Part shown: one piece after another, positions 44,854 through 55,300 of the stretch | Layout of the letters: each line of letters opens with the position of its first letter | Position numbering within the stretch: the first letter of the stretch is position 1 | The notes under the pieces: model-generated | What the model was told of the DNA's origin: nothing | The model's input: the letters and a program-made list of their open reading frames with translations, nothing else | The model's database searches: none | Program-made: the position numbers and the translations under genes | Source of the DNA: Lachnospiraceae bacterium | Lineage (GTDB): Bacteria; Bacillota; Clostridia; Lachnospirales; Lachnospiraceae | DNA: 64,000 bases | Assembly: GCA_016283575.1 (NCBI GenBank) | Contig: JAEEND010000007.1 | Span: 403,524-467,523, forward strand | Direction of reading: 5' to 3'

Positions 44854-46953
44854 ATGGAAAAAAATATTCCCGAGATTTACGGATCATTGGTATTTAATGA
44901 CAAGGTAATGAGAGACAAGTTACCGAAAGATGTTTATAAAGCACTTAGAAAGACCATCAGCACCAATACCCATCTTGAACTTGATGTTGCAAACGCTGTT
45001 GCGGTTGCCATGAAGGAATGGGCCATCGAACATGGTGCAACACATTTCACTCACTGGTTCCAGCCTCTGACCGGTTACACGGCAGAAAAGCACGACAGTT
45101 TCATTTCTCCCGGAGATCACGGTGATATCACAATGGACTTCTCCGGAAAAGAACTCGTTAAGGGCGAACCCGATGCATCAAGCTTCCCTTCAGGCGGCAT
45201 CAGAGCCACCTTCGAAGCAAGAGGCTATACAAACTGGGATCCTACATCACCCGCTTTCATAAAAGACGGAACATTGTACATTCCCACAGCTTTCTGTTCA
45301 TACAGCGGTGAAGCTCTTGATAAAAAGACACCACTTTTAAGATCCATGGAAGCTATCAGTAATGAAGCAGTTAAGATATTAAAGCTTCTGGGTCGCGATG
45401 ATGTTGTAGGTGTTACCACAACAGTGGGTCCCGAACAGGAATACTTCTTAATCGACGAAGAAGATTACAAAGCACGTAAAGACCTTATTTTCACGGGAAG
45501 AACACTTCTCGGAGCAATGCCTCCCAAGGGTCAGGAAATGGAGGATCACTACTTCGGAGCACTTAAACCCCGAGTTGCGGAATTCATGCATGACCTCGAT
45601 GAAGAACTTTGGAAGCTTGGTATCCCCGCAAAGACAAAGCATAACGAAGTTGCTCCCTGTCAGCACGAACTTGCTCCCGTATTTGACACAACCAACGTAG
45701 CGGTAGACAGAAACCAGCTCACCATGGAAGTCATGAAGACGGTAGCAAAGAAACACGGCTATGTATGCTTATTACATGAAAAACCTTTTGCAGGAGTAAA
45801 CGGTTCCGGTAAGCACAACAACTGGTCCATCAGTTCAACAAGCGGCGAGAACCTTTTAGATCCCGGTAAGACTCCCGATGAAAACATTCAGTTCCTTGTG
45901 TTCTTAATGGCAGTAATCAGTGCAGTTGACGATTATGCGGATCTTTTAAGACTTTCCGTAGCAAGTGCAGGCAACGATCACAGACTCGGAGCCAACGAAG
46001 CACCTCCCGCAATTATTTCAATATTCCTCGGTGACGAACTTACCGCGGTACTTGATTCAATTGAAAATGACAAATTCTTTGATAAAAAGGGCAAGGTAAA
46101 GATGGAGATGGGCGCAAAGGTTCTGCCTCACTTCTTCAAAGATACAACTGACAGAAACAGAACATCACCCTTCGCATTTACCGGCAACAAGTTTGAGTTT
46201 AGATCACTAGGCTCCAGCTTCTCAGTTGCAGGCCCCAACACCGTACTCAACACTGCGGTGGCTGAAGAACTCAGCAAATTCTATGAAGAACTTAAGGATG
46301 TGCCCAAGGCTAAACTTACATCCGCAGTTCACGATCTTTTAAAGAAAACTATTAAAGATCATAAGAGAGTTATCTTTAACGGTAACGGATATACCGATGA
46401 ATGGGTTAAGGAAGCTAAGAAGCGTGGACTTTATAACTTCAGATCCACACCCGATGTTCTTCCTCAGCTTGTGGCTAAAAAGAATGTTGAACTCTTCAAA
46501 AAGCATGGCATCTATTCCGAAACAGAGCTTAATGCCCGTTACGAGATCATGCTTGAGAATTACTGCAAGACCCTTCATATTGAAGCTCTTACAATGCAGG
46601 ATATGGTAGTTAAGCAGTTCCTTCCTTCACTTCTTGAATACACGGAAGAAATCGTAAATACTGCAATCTCCAAAAAGACTCTTTCCGAAGCTCTTGTAAC
46701 AAAGACCGAAGAAAAACAGGCAGCAACACTTTCAAAGCTCTATTCTGAAATCTTCGATCTTGCAGAGACTTTGAAGAAAGACACAAAGAAGGCGGAGGGT
46801 ATGGATGATTATCTTACTCTTGCCAGGTTCTACCACGAAACCGTAGTAGAGGATATGGAAAAATTAAGAAAGGTGGCTGATGAAGCAGAGCTTCTTTTGC
46901 CAGATGAGTTCTTACCTTATCCCACCTACGAAAAGATGCTTTTTTACGTATAA
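44854..46953 (+). CDS. glnN: glutamine synthetase type III
   Basis: ATP-dependent amidation of glutamate, a dodecameric GSIII of 699 residues (family about 700-730). Signatures: GPEQEYFLID, NEVAPCQHELAPVF, FAGVNGSGKHNNWS and HRLGANEAPPAI. Cytosolic. GGAGAGG precedes the ATG. It sits between dapL and the ammonium transporter, with a leader hairpin before it and another between it and amt. A second, type I-like glutamine synthetase is encoded 12 kb downstream. Confidence 0.97.
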   Translation: MEKNIPEIYGSLVFNDKVMRDKLPKDVYKALRKTISTNTHLELDVANAVAVAMKEWAIEHGATHFTHWFQPLTGYTAEKHDSFISPGDHGDITMDFSGKELVKGEPDASSFPSGGIRATFEARGYTNWDPTSPAFIKDGTLYIPTAFCSYSGEALDKKTPLLRSMEAISNEAVKILKLLGRDDVVGVTTTVGPEQEYFLIDEEDYKARKDLIFTGRTLLGAMPPKGQEMEDHYFGALKPRVAEFMHDLDEELWKLGIPAKTKHNEVAPCQHELAPVFDTTNVAVDRNQLTMEVMKTVAKKHGYVCLLHEKPFAGVNGSGKHNNWSISSTSGENLLDPGKTPDENIQFLVFLMAVISAVDDYADLLRLSVASAGNDHRLGANEAPPAIISIFLGDELTAVLDSIENDKFFDKKGKVKMEMGAKVLPHFFKDTTDRNRTSPFAFTGNKFEFRSLGSSFSVAGPNTVLNTAVAEELSKFYEELKDVPKAKLTSAVHDLLKKTIKDHKRVIFNGNGYTDEWVKEAKKRGLYNFRSTPDVLPQLVAKKNVELFKKHGIYSETELNARYEIMLENYCKTLHIEALTMQDMVVKQFLPSLLEYTEEIVNTAISKKTLSEALVTKTEEKQAATLSKLYSEIFDLAETLKKDTKKAEGMDDYLTLARFYHETVVEDMEKLRKVADEAELLLPDEFLPYPTYEKMLFYV

Positions 46954-46957
46954 ACCC

Positions 46958-47020
46958 TATAAATGCTAAACGGCAAAGGCGCACGACTGATTCTAGGTTG
47001 TGTGCCTTTCCGCATTTATA
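46958..47020 (+). promoter_or_regulatory. extended intergenic hairpin, nitrogen-leader type (amt)
   Basis: Outer stem TATAAATGC/GCATTTATA (9 bp perfect), then CGG/CCG, AAAGGC/GCCTTT and GCACGAC/GTTGTGT around a 9-nt loop: about 25 pairs. It contains the GCAAAGGCGC arm of the other leaders, but no T-tract follows. A CCC-GAAA-GGG hairpin (47029-47038) comes next. No separate promoter was found. Confidence 0.75.
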
Positions 47021-47064
47021 AGCAATTACCCGAAAGGGAATAAATAAAAAGAGAGGTACATTTT

Positions 47065-48783
47065 ATGAGTGAGATTTTTTCAGTATGGTTCTTAATAGGA
47101 GCCGCCCTGGTCTTCTGGATGCAGGCAGGGTTCGCAATGGTGGAAGCAGGTTTCACCAGAGCTAAAAATACCGGTAACATCTTAATGAAGAACCTTATGG
47201 ACTTCTGTATCGGTACCGTAGTATTTATTTTGATCGGCTTCGGCCTTCTTCTCGGAGAAGACGTCATCGGACTTGTTGGTAAGCCGGGCTTTGATATTTT
47301 CACTGACTATGCTAACTTTGACTGGTCCAACTTTGTATTTAACTTAGTGTTCTGTGCAACCACGGCAACCATCGTATCCGGTGCCATGGCAGAACGTACA
47401 AGATTCATTTCCTACTGTGTTTATTCAGCAGTAATTTCCGCAGTTATCTACCCCATTGAAGCACACTGGATCTGGGGCGGCGGCTGGCTCTCTGAAATTG
47501 GCTTTCACGATTTCGCAGGTTCCACTGCAATTCACATGGTAGGCGGTATCGCAGCTCTTATCGGTGCAGCGATCTTAGGACCCCGTATCGGTAAGTTCGA
47601 AAGGGATAAGAACGGAAGAGTGGTTAAAGTCAATGCATTCCCCGGTCACAACCTTCCCATCGGCGCTCTTGGAGTATTCATTCTTTGGCTCGGCTGGTAT
47701 GGATTCAACGGTGCAGCAGCAACAAGCGTAGAACAGCTTGGCTCCATTTTCGTAACAACCACAGTAGCTCCCGCTGTTGCAACTGTAGTATGTATGATTT
47801 TTACATGGATCAAATTCGGAAAGCCCGATGTTTCCATGTGCCTGAATGCTTCTTTGGCAGGTCTTGTAGCCATCACGGCTCCCTGTGACGTAACAGATGT
47901 AACAGGTTCCATCGTGATCGGTGCGGTAGCAGGTTTACTCGTAGTATTTGGTGTATGGTTCCTTGATTATAAATTACATATCGACGATCCTGTCGGAGCA
48001 GTTGCGGTTCACTGCTTAAACGGTATCTGGGGTACAATCGCAGTTGGCTTATTCGCTACAACTTCAGCTCCCGGTAATGACTCGGTGGTAGGTTTATTCT
48101 ACGGTGGCGGATTAACTCAACTCGGAATTCAGCTGGTAGGTTTCTTTGCTGTAGCAGCATGGACCGTGGTAACAATTACAATTGCCTATCTTGTGATCAA
48201 GAAAATCTTTGGATTGAGAGTAAGTGAAGAAGAAGAGATAGTTGGTCTTGACTCAACAGAACATGGCCTTCCTTCAGCATATGCAGGCTTCAGTATCATG
48301 GATATTTCAAACACCATGACAATGGATATCAACGAAAACACAAGCCTTGGTACAACAGACTACGGAGAAGCTTCTCCTGCAGTAAAGGAAGCAGCAGTTC
48401 CCGTAGTAAAGGCAGTGGACGATGTAACAGGTATCTCCAAGGTAGTAATCATCGCAAGACTGTCCAAGTACGATGCATTAAAGAAAGCCATGAACGAACT
48501 TGGTGTAACAGGTATGACGGTAACACAGGTTATGGGTTGTGGTATCCAGAAGGGTGCCGGTGAAATGTATCGAGGTGTTGAAGTAGATGCAACATTACTT
48601 CCTAAGGTTAAGGTTGAAGTGGTAGTAGCAAAGATTCCTGTAGATACAGTTATCGAAGCCGCTAAGAAGGCTCTTTACACCGGACACATCGGTGACGGTA
48701 AGATTTTCGTATATAACGTATCAAAAGTTGTTAAGATCCGTACCGGAGAAGAAGATTTTGAAGCTCTCCAGGACGTGGAATAA
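47065..48783 (+). CDS. ammonium transporter fused to PII signal protein
   Basis: 572 residues: an Amt channel with about 11 membrane helices (1-395), a linker, and a C-terminal PII (GlnB/GlnK) domain (about 455-560). Amt hallmarks include the twin pore histidines His157 (TAIHMVGG) and His316 (AVHCLNG). The PII part is recognisable (VVIIARLSKYDALKKAM; GCGIQKGAGEMYRG; LLPKVKVEVVV; TGHIGDGKIFV). In the T-loop the position of the usual uridylylated Tyr51 is Val (MYRGVEVDA), so control is probably by ATP/ADP/2-oxoglutarate binding alone, gating its own channel. Confidence 0.93.
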   Translation: MSEIFSVWFLIGAALVFWMQAGFAMVEAGFTRAKNTGNILMKNLMDFCIGTVVFILIGFGLLLGEDVIGLVGKPGFDIFTDYANFDWSNFVFNLVFCATTATIVSGAMAERTRFISYCVYSAVISAVIYPIEAHWIWGGGWLSEIGFHDFAGSTAIHMVGGIAALIGAAILGPRIGKFERDKNGRVVKVNAFPGHNLPIGALGVFILWLGWYGFNGAAATSVEQLGSIFVTTTVAPAVATVVCMIFTWIKFGKPDVSMCLNASLAGLVAITAPCDVTDVTGSIVIGAVAGLLVVFGVWFLDYKLHIDDPVGAVAVHCLNGIWGTIAVGLFATTSAPGNDSVVGLFYGGGLTQLGIQLVGFFAVAAWTVVTITIAYLVIKKIFGLRVSEEEEIVGLDSTEHGLPSAYAGFSIMDISNTMTMDINENTSLGTTDYGEASPAVKEAAVPVVKAVDDVTGISKVVIIARLSKYDALKKAMNELGVTGMTVTQVMGCGIQKGAGEMYRGVEVDATLLPKVKVEVVVAKIPVDTVIEAAKKALYTGHIGDGKIFVYNVSKVVKIRTGEEDFEALQDVE

Positions 48784-48802
48784 AATCTCCTAATTAAGCA
48801 GG

Positions 48803-48829
48803 GCAGGGAAAGATTAATTCTTTCCCTGC
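48803..48829 (+). terminator. terminator of amt
   Basis: GCAGGGAAAGA/TCTTTCCCTGC, 11-bp perfect stem, 5-nt loop, imperfect T-rich tail. Confidence 0.85.
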
Positions 48830-48881
48830 TTTGCTTTGTTATGGTAATAAAAAAAGGGGAGTAAAAATCTTTAAAACCATA

Positions 48882-48910
48882 TTGACAAACCCAATACACC
48901 TGTATACAAT
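48882..48910 (+). promoter_or_regulatory. promoter of asnB-to-ANTAR operon
   Basis: TTGACA (48882-48887), 17 nt, TACAAT (48905-48910); start near 48917 gives a leader of about 220 nt. Confidence 0.85.
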
Positions 48911-48923
48911 AATACAATATTAA

Positions 48924-48970
48924 GGCGACAAAGGCGTCGCGGATAGTATCCGTGCCTCTGTCGCCTTTTT
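48924..48970 (+). promoter_or_regulatory. 5'-terminal hairpin/terminator, nitrogen-leader type (asnB)
   Basis: GGCGACA/TGTCGCC outer stem, AGGC/GCCT, then CGGAT-AGT-ATCCG, followed by T5. It begins about 7 nt after the predicted start. GACAAAGGCG is the shared arm. Transcription must pass it to reach 11 kb of nitrogen genes. Confidence 0.8.
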
Positions 48971-48983
48971 GTATGCGAGGAAG

Positions 48984-49115
48984 GAAAACAAGCAGCTGCA
49001 AAGCGGATATTTGTTTTCACCCGAGCATGCACGAAATAAAAACATAAGCTGCGAAGCAGCGGTTTTGCGAAGCAAAAGGTTTTTATGAGTGACTAACAAG
49101 AAGCCGCGATGCGGC
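48984..49115 (+). promoter_or_regulatory. multi-stem leader RNA of asnB
   Basis: Fills the rest of the 354-nt gene-free stretch (48784-49137). Stems: GAAAACAA (48984)/TTGTTTTC (49011); a three-way junction closed by ATAAAAAC (49036)/GTTTTTAT (49079) that encloses GCTGC-GAA-GCAGC (49048-49060) and TTTTGC-GAA-GCAAAA (49063-49077); and GCCGC-GAT-GCGGC (49103-49115). All pairings are perfect. No known riboswitch class was recognised. Confidence 0.65.
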
Positions 49116-49137
49116 GTAAAAGAGGAAGGTACTTACT

Positions 49138-50715
49138 ATGTGTTCGATATTTGGTTATCAGGGAAAGACATATTCCAAAGAAGATCTTGAACCCTTTATG
49201 GAGAGAACTGAATCCAGAGGTCCCGATATGGCAAGAATGGAAGAAATACCCTGCGGCGTGCTGGGATTTCAGAGGCTTTCCATTATGGGTCTTACGGAAA
49301 GCGGCATGCAGCCCTTTCATTTAAAGGAAAACAGCCTTGTATGCAACGGTGAGATTTACGGCTTCCGCCCCATAAAAGAAGAGCTTTCCAAGGATTATAC
49401 ATTTGAAAGTGAATCCGACTGTGAGATTCTTCTTCCCATGTACGAAAAGTATGGCGCAGAAATGTTCAAAATGCTGGATGCGGAATATGCACTTGTTCTT
49501 TTTGATTCAAGACGCAATTCATTGGTGGCAGCAAGAGATCCAATCGGAATAAGACCGCTTTTCTACGGATATCCCAAGGAGGGTGAGATCGTATTTGCAA
49601 GTGAAGCGAAGAACCTTGTGGGTCTTGTAAAAGAAATCTTTCCTTTTCCTCCCGGTCACTATTACATCGATGGAAACTTCATATGTTACAGCGATGTAAG
49701 CCAGGTATCCGAGTACAGTGATGACAGTCTTGAAGAGGCATGCAGTAAGATTCATGAAAAGCTTACAGCGGGAATCGAAAAACGACTTGATTCCGATGCT
49801 CCGGTAGGATTTTTACTTAGCGGAGGTCTTGACAGTTCGCTTGTATGTGCGGTTTCCGCAAAGCTTTTAAAGAAGCCCATAAGAACATTTGCCATAGGTA
49901 TGAGTGAAGATGCCATAGATTTAAAGTATGCAAAAGAAGTTGCGGAATATATCGGCAGTGACCACACGGAAGTAATTATTACAGCAGAGGACGTAATAAA
50001 GGCGCTTCCCGAAGTGGTAAAACTTCTCGGAACCTTCGATATCACCACAATAAGAGCAAGCATCGGTATGTATCTTGTGTGTAAGGCAATACATGAAAAG
50101 ACCGATGTACGCGTTCTTTTGACAGGAGAAATATCGGACGAGCTTTTCGGATATAAATATACGGACTTTGCTCCTGATGCTGAAAGCTTCCAGAAAGAAG
50201 CTGCAAAGAGAATAAGAGAGCTTTACATGTATGATGTACTTAGAGCTGACAGATGTATTTCCGTAAATTCCATGGAAGCGAGAGTTCCCTTCGGAGATCT
50301 TGATTTTGTGAAATACGTAATGAGCATTGATCCGAAGCTAAAGATGAACACATACAAAAAGGGTAAATATTTACTAAGACATGCTTTTGAAGGCGATTAC
50401 CTTCCCCGGGATATTTTAATGCGTGAGAAAGCTGCATTCTCCGATGCAGTAGGACATTCAATGGTGGACTATTTAAAGGAGTATGCGGAAAAGAAATATT
50501 CCGATGAAGAATTTGCTGAGAAAATCAAGAAATACGACCATGCGGCACCCTTTACCAAAGAATCCCTTCTTTACAGAGAACTGTTCGAAGAGTTCTATCC
50601 GGGACAGGGTCACATGATTAAGGATTTCTGGATGCCCAACAAGGAATGGGAGGGCTGTGATGTAAAAGACCCTTCCGCAAGAGTGTTGTCCAACTACGGA
50701 GACAGCGGAATTTAA
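49138..50715 (+). CDS. asnB: asparagine synthase (glutamine-hydrolysing)
   Basis: Makes asparagine from aspartate, ATP and glutamine; cytosolic. 525 residues. Cys2 after the Met is the Ntn glutaminase nucleophile (MCSIFGYQG), with RGPD and NGEIYG in the amidotransferase half. The synthetase half has the pyrophosphate loop [14 protein letters not shown] and [13 protein letters not shown]. First gene of the operon asnB-pyrG-gltB-gltD-glnA-ANTAR (gaps 13, 17, -4, 12 and 10 nt). Confidence 0.96.
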   Translation: MCSIFGYQGKTYSKEDLEPFMERTESRGPDMARMEEIPCGVLGFQRLSIMGLTESGMQPFHLKENSLVCNGEIYGFRPIKEELSKDYTFESESDCEILLPMYEKYGAEMFKMLDAEYALVLFDSRRNSLVAARDPIGIRPLFYGYPKEGEIVFASEAKNLVGLVKEIFPFPPGHYYIDGNFICYSDVSQVSEYSDDSLEEACSKIHEKLTAGIEKRLDSDAPVGFLLSGGLDSSLVCAVSAKLLKKPIRTFAIGMSEDAIDLKYAKEVAEYIGSDHTEVIITAEDVIKALPEVVKLLGTFDITTIRASIGMYLVCKAIHEKTDVRVLLTGEISDELFGYKYTDFAPDAESFQKEAAKRIRELYMYDVLRADRCISVNSMEARVPFGDLDFVKYVMSIDPKLKMNTYKKGKYLLRHAFEGDYLPRDILMREKAAFSDAVGHSMVDYLKEYAEKKYSDEEFAEKIKKYDHAAPFTKESLLYRELFEEFYPGQGHMIKDFWMPNKEWEGCDVKDPSARVLSNYGDSGI

Positions 50716-50728
50716 GGAGATTGGTGTA

Positions 50729-52336
50729 ATGATTAAATATGTATTTGTAACAGGCGGTGTTGTTTCAGGTTTAGGTAAGGGAATTACCGCAGCTTCCCTT
50801 GGAAGACTCTTAAAAGCGAGAGGGTACAGAGTCACCATGCAGAAGTTTGATCCATATATAAATGTGGATCCCGGAACCATGAATCCCATACAGCACGGCG
50901 AAGTTTTTGTAACGGACGACGGCTGTGAAACGGACCTTGACTTGGGCCACTATGAAAGATTCATAGATGAAAGCCTTGATAAGAATTCCAATGTTACAAC
51001 AGGTAAGATTTACCAGACAGTTTTAAATAAAGAACGCCACGGTGATTACGGCGGAGGAACCGTACAGGTAATCCCCCATATCACCAACGAAATAAAATCA
51101 CGCTTCTACAGAGGAAAGGATGCTTCCGAGGACAAGGTTTCGATCATTGAAGTGGGCGGAACCGTAGGTGATATCGAAAGCCAGCCCTTCTTAGAAGCAA
51201 TAAGACAGTTCAGACTGGAAGTGGGCAGGGACAATGCGGTTTTAGTACATGTAACCCTGATTCCCTACATAAAGGCCTCCGGAGAGTTAAAGACAAAACC
51301 CACCCAGATGAGCGTTAAGACATTACAGAGCATGGGACTCTGGCCCGACATTTTAGTATGCCGATCCGATTATCCTTTGGACGATCACTTAAAAGAAAAA
51401 GTAGGTCTCTTCTGTAATGTGCAAAAAGAACATGTACTTGAAAATCTTGATGCCGAATCCCTTTACGAAGTGCCTTTGATGCTTGAGAGAGAAGGCCTTG
51501 CGGATGCGGTTTGCGATTTACTTAAGCTTGAACGAAGAACTCCCGACTTAAAAGAATGGGAAGAAATGATAAATCGCGAAAAGAATCCCAAACACCACGT
51601 GGAAGTTGCAATTGTAGGTAAATATGTAGCTCTTCATGACGCTTACTTAAGCGTAGTTGAATCCTTGAAGCACGCAGGCATGGCAACGGAAACAAAGGTA
51701 AAGATTCGATGGATCGATTCTGAAGACGTTGAAAAAGAAGGCGCAGATGCTTTATTAAATGGCGTTAACGGAATTATAGTCCCCGGCGGCTTTGGTGTCC
51801 GCGGCACGGAAGGAAAAATAAGCGCCATACAATATGCCCGTGAAAATAAGATTCCATTCTTGGGATTATGTCTCGGAATGCAGTTATCAATAGTGGAATT
51901 TGCAAGAAACGTATGTGGCATTAAAGATGCCCACAGTAAGGAATTAAATCCCGACACCATGAATCCCGTTATTGATTTAATGCCGGAACAGAACGGTGTT
52001 GTGAACCTTGGCGGTACCTTAAGACTCGGAGCTTACCCCTGTAAGTTAAATAAAGAATCCAAGGCATATAAGCTTTATGGCAAAGAAGATATAAGCGAGA
52101 GACATCGCCACAGATATGAAGTAAATAACGATTACAGATTTGCATTAACAGAAAAGGGAATGGTTTTATCAGGAGAATCTCCCGACGGAAGAATAGTAGA
52201 GATGATTGAGCTTAAGGATCACCCTTATTTCTTAGCTACACAGGCACATCCCGAATTCAAATCCCGTCCCGATGAAGCCCACCCCTTATTTAAAGGCTTG
52301 GTAGAAGCCGCTGTTCTTTATAATTCAAAAAAATAG
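50729..52336 (+). CDS. pyrG: CTP synthase
   Basis: Aminates UTP to CTP using glutamine. 535 residues, standard length. The N-terminal synthetase P-loop is [17 protein letters not shown]; the C-terminal class I amidotransferase has LGLCLGMQ (nucleophile Cys) and HPEF. AAGGAG precedes the ATG. Its position inside a glutamine-metabolism operon is consistent with its use of glutamine nitrogen. Confidence 0.97.
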   Translation: MIKYVFVTGGVVSGLGKGITAASLGRLLKARGYRVTMQKFDPYINVDPGTMNPIQHGEVFVTDDGCETDLDLGHYERFIDESLDKNSNVTTGKIYQTVLNKERHGDYGGGTVQVIPHITNEIKSRFYRGKDASEDKVSIIEVGGTVGDIESQPFLEAIRQFRLEVGRDNAVLVHVTLIPYIKASGELKTKPTQMSVKTLQSMGLWPDILVCRSDYPLDDHLKEKVGLFCNVQKEHVLENLDAESLYEVPLMLEREGLADAVCDLLKLERRTPDLKEWEEMINREKNPKHHVEVAIVGKYVALHDAYLSVVESLKHAGMATETKVKIRWIDSEDVEKEGADALLNGVNGIIVPGGFGVRGTEGKISAIQYARENKIPFLGLCLGMQLSIVEFARNVCGIKDAHSKELNPDTMNPVIDLMPEQNGVVNLGGTLRLGAYPCKLNKESKAYKLYGKEDISERHRHRYEVNNDYRFALTEKGMVLSGESPDGRIVEMIELKDHPYFLATQAHPEFKSRPDEAHPLFKGLVEAAVLYNSKK

Positions 52337-52353
52337 AATTGAGAGGAATAACA

Positions 52354-55300
52354 ATGGGAAACGAAACAGCACATCAAAATATGTACGATCCTTCTTTTGA
52401 GCATGATAACTGCGGTATCGGCGCAATTATTAACATAAACGGTAAAAAGAGTCATGCCATAGTTGATGATGCCTTGAAAATCGTGGAAAATCTGGAGCAT
52501 CGCGCCGGTAAGGACGCAACCGGAGAAACCGGTGACGGCGTAGGTATATTAACTCAGATACCACACAGATTCTTTAAGGAAGCAGTCAAGGCTGAAGGCT
52601 TTACTCTTCCCGGAGAACGTGAATATGGCGTCGGAATGTTCTTTTTCCCGAGAGAAGAGCTTAAATTACGTCAGGCTCGCAAGATGTTTGAAGTGATCGT
52701 CGAAAAAGAAGGTCTTGAATTCTTAGGCTGGAGACATGTACCCACAGTACCCAAGGTACTCGGGAAAAAGGCTCTCGACAGCTGCCCCGACATTTACCAG
52801 GGCTTTATTAAGAGACCAGAAGGCTTCAAAACGGACCTAGAATTCGATAGAAAGCTCTATGTCATAAGAAGAGTCTTTGAACAGAGTAACGATAATACAT
52901 ATGTGCCTTCCCTTTCCTCAAGAACCATCGTATATAAAGGAATGTTCCTAGTCGGACAGTTAAGGACATTTTTTAAGGATCTTCAGGATAAGAATTACGA
53001 ATCAGCCATTGCCATGGTGCATTCAAGATTCTCAACCAATACAAATCCCAGCTGGCACAGAGCACATCCCAACAGAATGCTGGTACATAACGGTGAGATC
53101 AACACGATCCGCGGTAATGTGGATAAGATGCTTGCCAGAGAAGAAACCATGTTTACGGATGCTTTCTCACCTGAAGACATGACCCGAGTGCTTCCCGTAA
53201 TTCCTTCCGAGGGTTCAGACTCAGCAATGCTTGATAATACCCTTGAATTCATGATGATGAGCGGTATGGATCCTGCTCTTGCAGCGATGATCCTTATTCC
53301 CGAACCCTGGGATCACAATGATACCATCTCCGATAAGGTAAGAGATTTCTATAATTACTACGCCACCATGATGGAGCCCTGGGACGGTCCCGCATCCATT
53401 CTTTTTTCAGACGGTGATGTAATGGGTGCAATCCTTGATAGAAACGGACTCCGACCTTCGAGATACTACGTGACCGACGACGGAAGACTCATTCTTTCGT
53501 CCGAAGTAGGTGTACTTAACGTGGACGAAGCCCATATAGTTAAGAAGGAACGCCTCCATCCCGGCAAGATGCTTTTAGTGGATACAGTTCTTAAGAAGAT
53601 CTTTACCGACTCTGAGATAAAAGAAAAATACGCATCCAAAGAGCCCTACGGCGAATGGATCGACGGAAATACCGTAAAGCTTCGTGATTTAAAGATTCCC
53701 AATGAGAAGCCTGTTTCTTATTCGGAAGAAGAGCTCAAGAGATTACAGAAGGCTTTCGGTTATTCCTATGAAGACTATGCGGAAGAAATTCTTTGCATGG
53801 CTCTTAATAAAACAGAGCACATCGGTGCCATGGGTGTTGATACTCCTCTTGCGGTTTTATCTAAAAAGAATCGCCCCTTATTTGATTACTTCAAGCAAAG
53901 CTTTGCACAGGTTACAAACCCGCCCATCGATGCAATCCGTGAAAAAATCGTAACTTCCACAGCAGTTTATGTAGGTAAGAACGGTAACTTATTATCCGAA
54001 AAGCCCGAAAACTGCCGTGTACTTAAAATAGAAAATCCTATTTTAACTGACCTTGATATGCTTAAGATTCGTTCCATGGAAAAAGAAGGTTTCAAGGTAG
54101 TTAAAGTTCCGATTATTTATTATAAGAAGATGCCCATTGAAAGAGCTCTCGACCACTTATTCGTAGAAGTGGACAGAGCTTATAAGAGCGGCGCGGATAT
54201 TCTTATATTAAGTGATAGAGGAGTTGATGAAAACCATGTGGCTCTTCCTTCGCTTTTAGCGGTGGCAGCAGTACATAAGCATCTTGTTAAGACTAAAAAA
54301 TGTACCGCTATGTCCCTTATCTTAGAGTCCGGTGAACCCAGAGAAGTTCACCACTTTGCAACACTTCTCGGTTTCGGTGTAAGCGCAGTTAATCCCTATC
54401 TTGCACATGCATCCATCGGCATGCTCATTGATAACGGTCTTCTTAATAAGGACTATTATGCGGCTGTTGATGACTATGATAAGGCTGTTTTATCAGGAAT
54501 AGTTAAGATCGCATCCAAGATGGGTATCTCCACGATCCAGTCCTATCAGGGCAGCAGAATTTTCGAAGCTGTAGGTATAGGAAAAGATTTAATAGAAAAA
54601 TACTTTACCGGTACAGTAAGCCGTATCGGCGGTATCGGTATTGAAGATATTGAAGCCCAGTGTGATGAGCTCCATTCCAAGGCCTTCGATTCACTGGGCC
54701 TCATACAAAACCCCGAGATTGATTCCCTCGGTAAACACAAAATGCGTGCTCAGGGTGAAACCCATAGATACAATCCCCGCACCATTCATATGCTTCAGAG
54801 CGCTACAAGAGAGGGTAACTTTGATAAGTTTAAGCAGTATACATCCATGGTGGATGCTGAAGAAACAGGATATTTACGATCGCTTCTTGATTTTAAATTC
54901 CCCGAAAAAGGCATAGATCTTTCGGAAGTAGAAAGCGAAGAAGAAATTGTAAAGCGCTTCAAGACAGGTGCCATGTCCTATGGTTCCATTTCGGAAGAAG
55001 CTCATGAAACTCTCGCCATTGCCATGAACCGTTTACATGGTAAATCAAACAGCGGTGAGGGCGGTGAAAGTGATGAGCGCCTTGAATCCGCAGGAACTAA
55101 GAAGGACAGAAGCTCTGCAATTAAACAGGTAGCCAGCGGACGTTTCGGTGTAACCGCCAGATACTTATCCAGTGCCAAAGAAATACAGATTAAGATGGCT
55201 CAGGGCGCTAAGCCCGGAGAAGGTGGCCATCTTCCTGCGGGAAAGGTTTACCCTTGGATTGCGAAAACCAGACACTCAACTCCCGGGGTAAGCTTAATAT

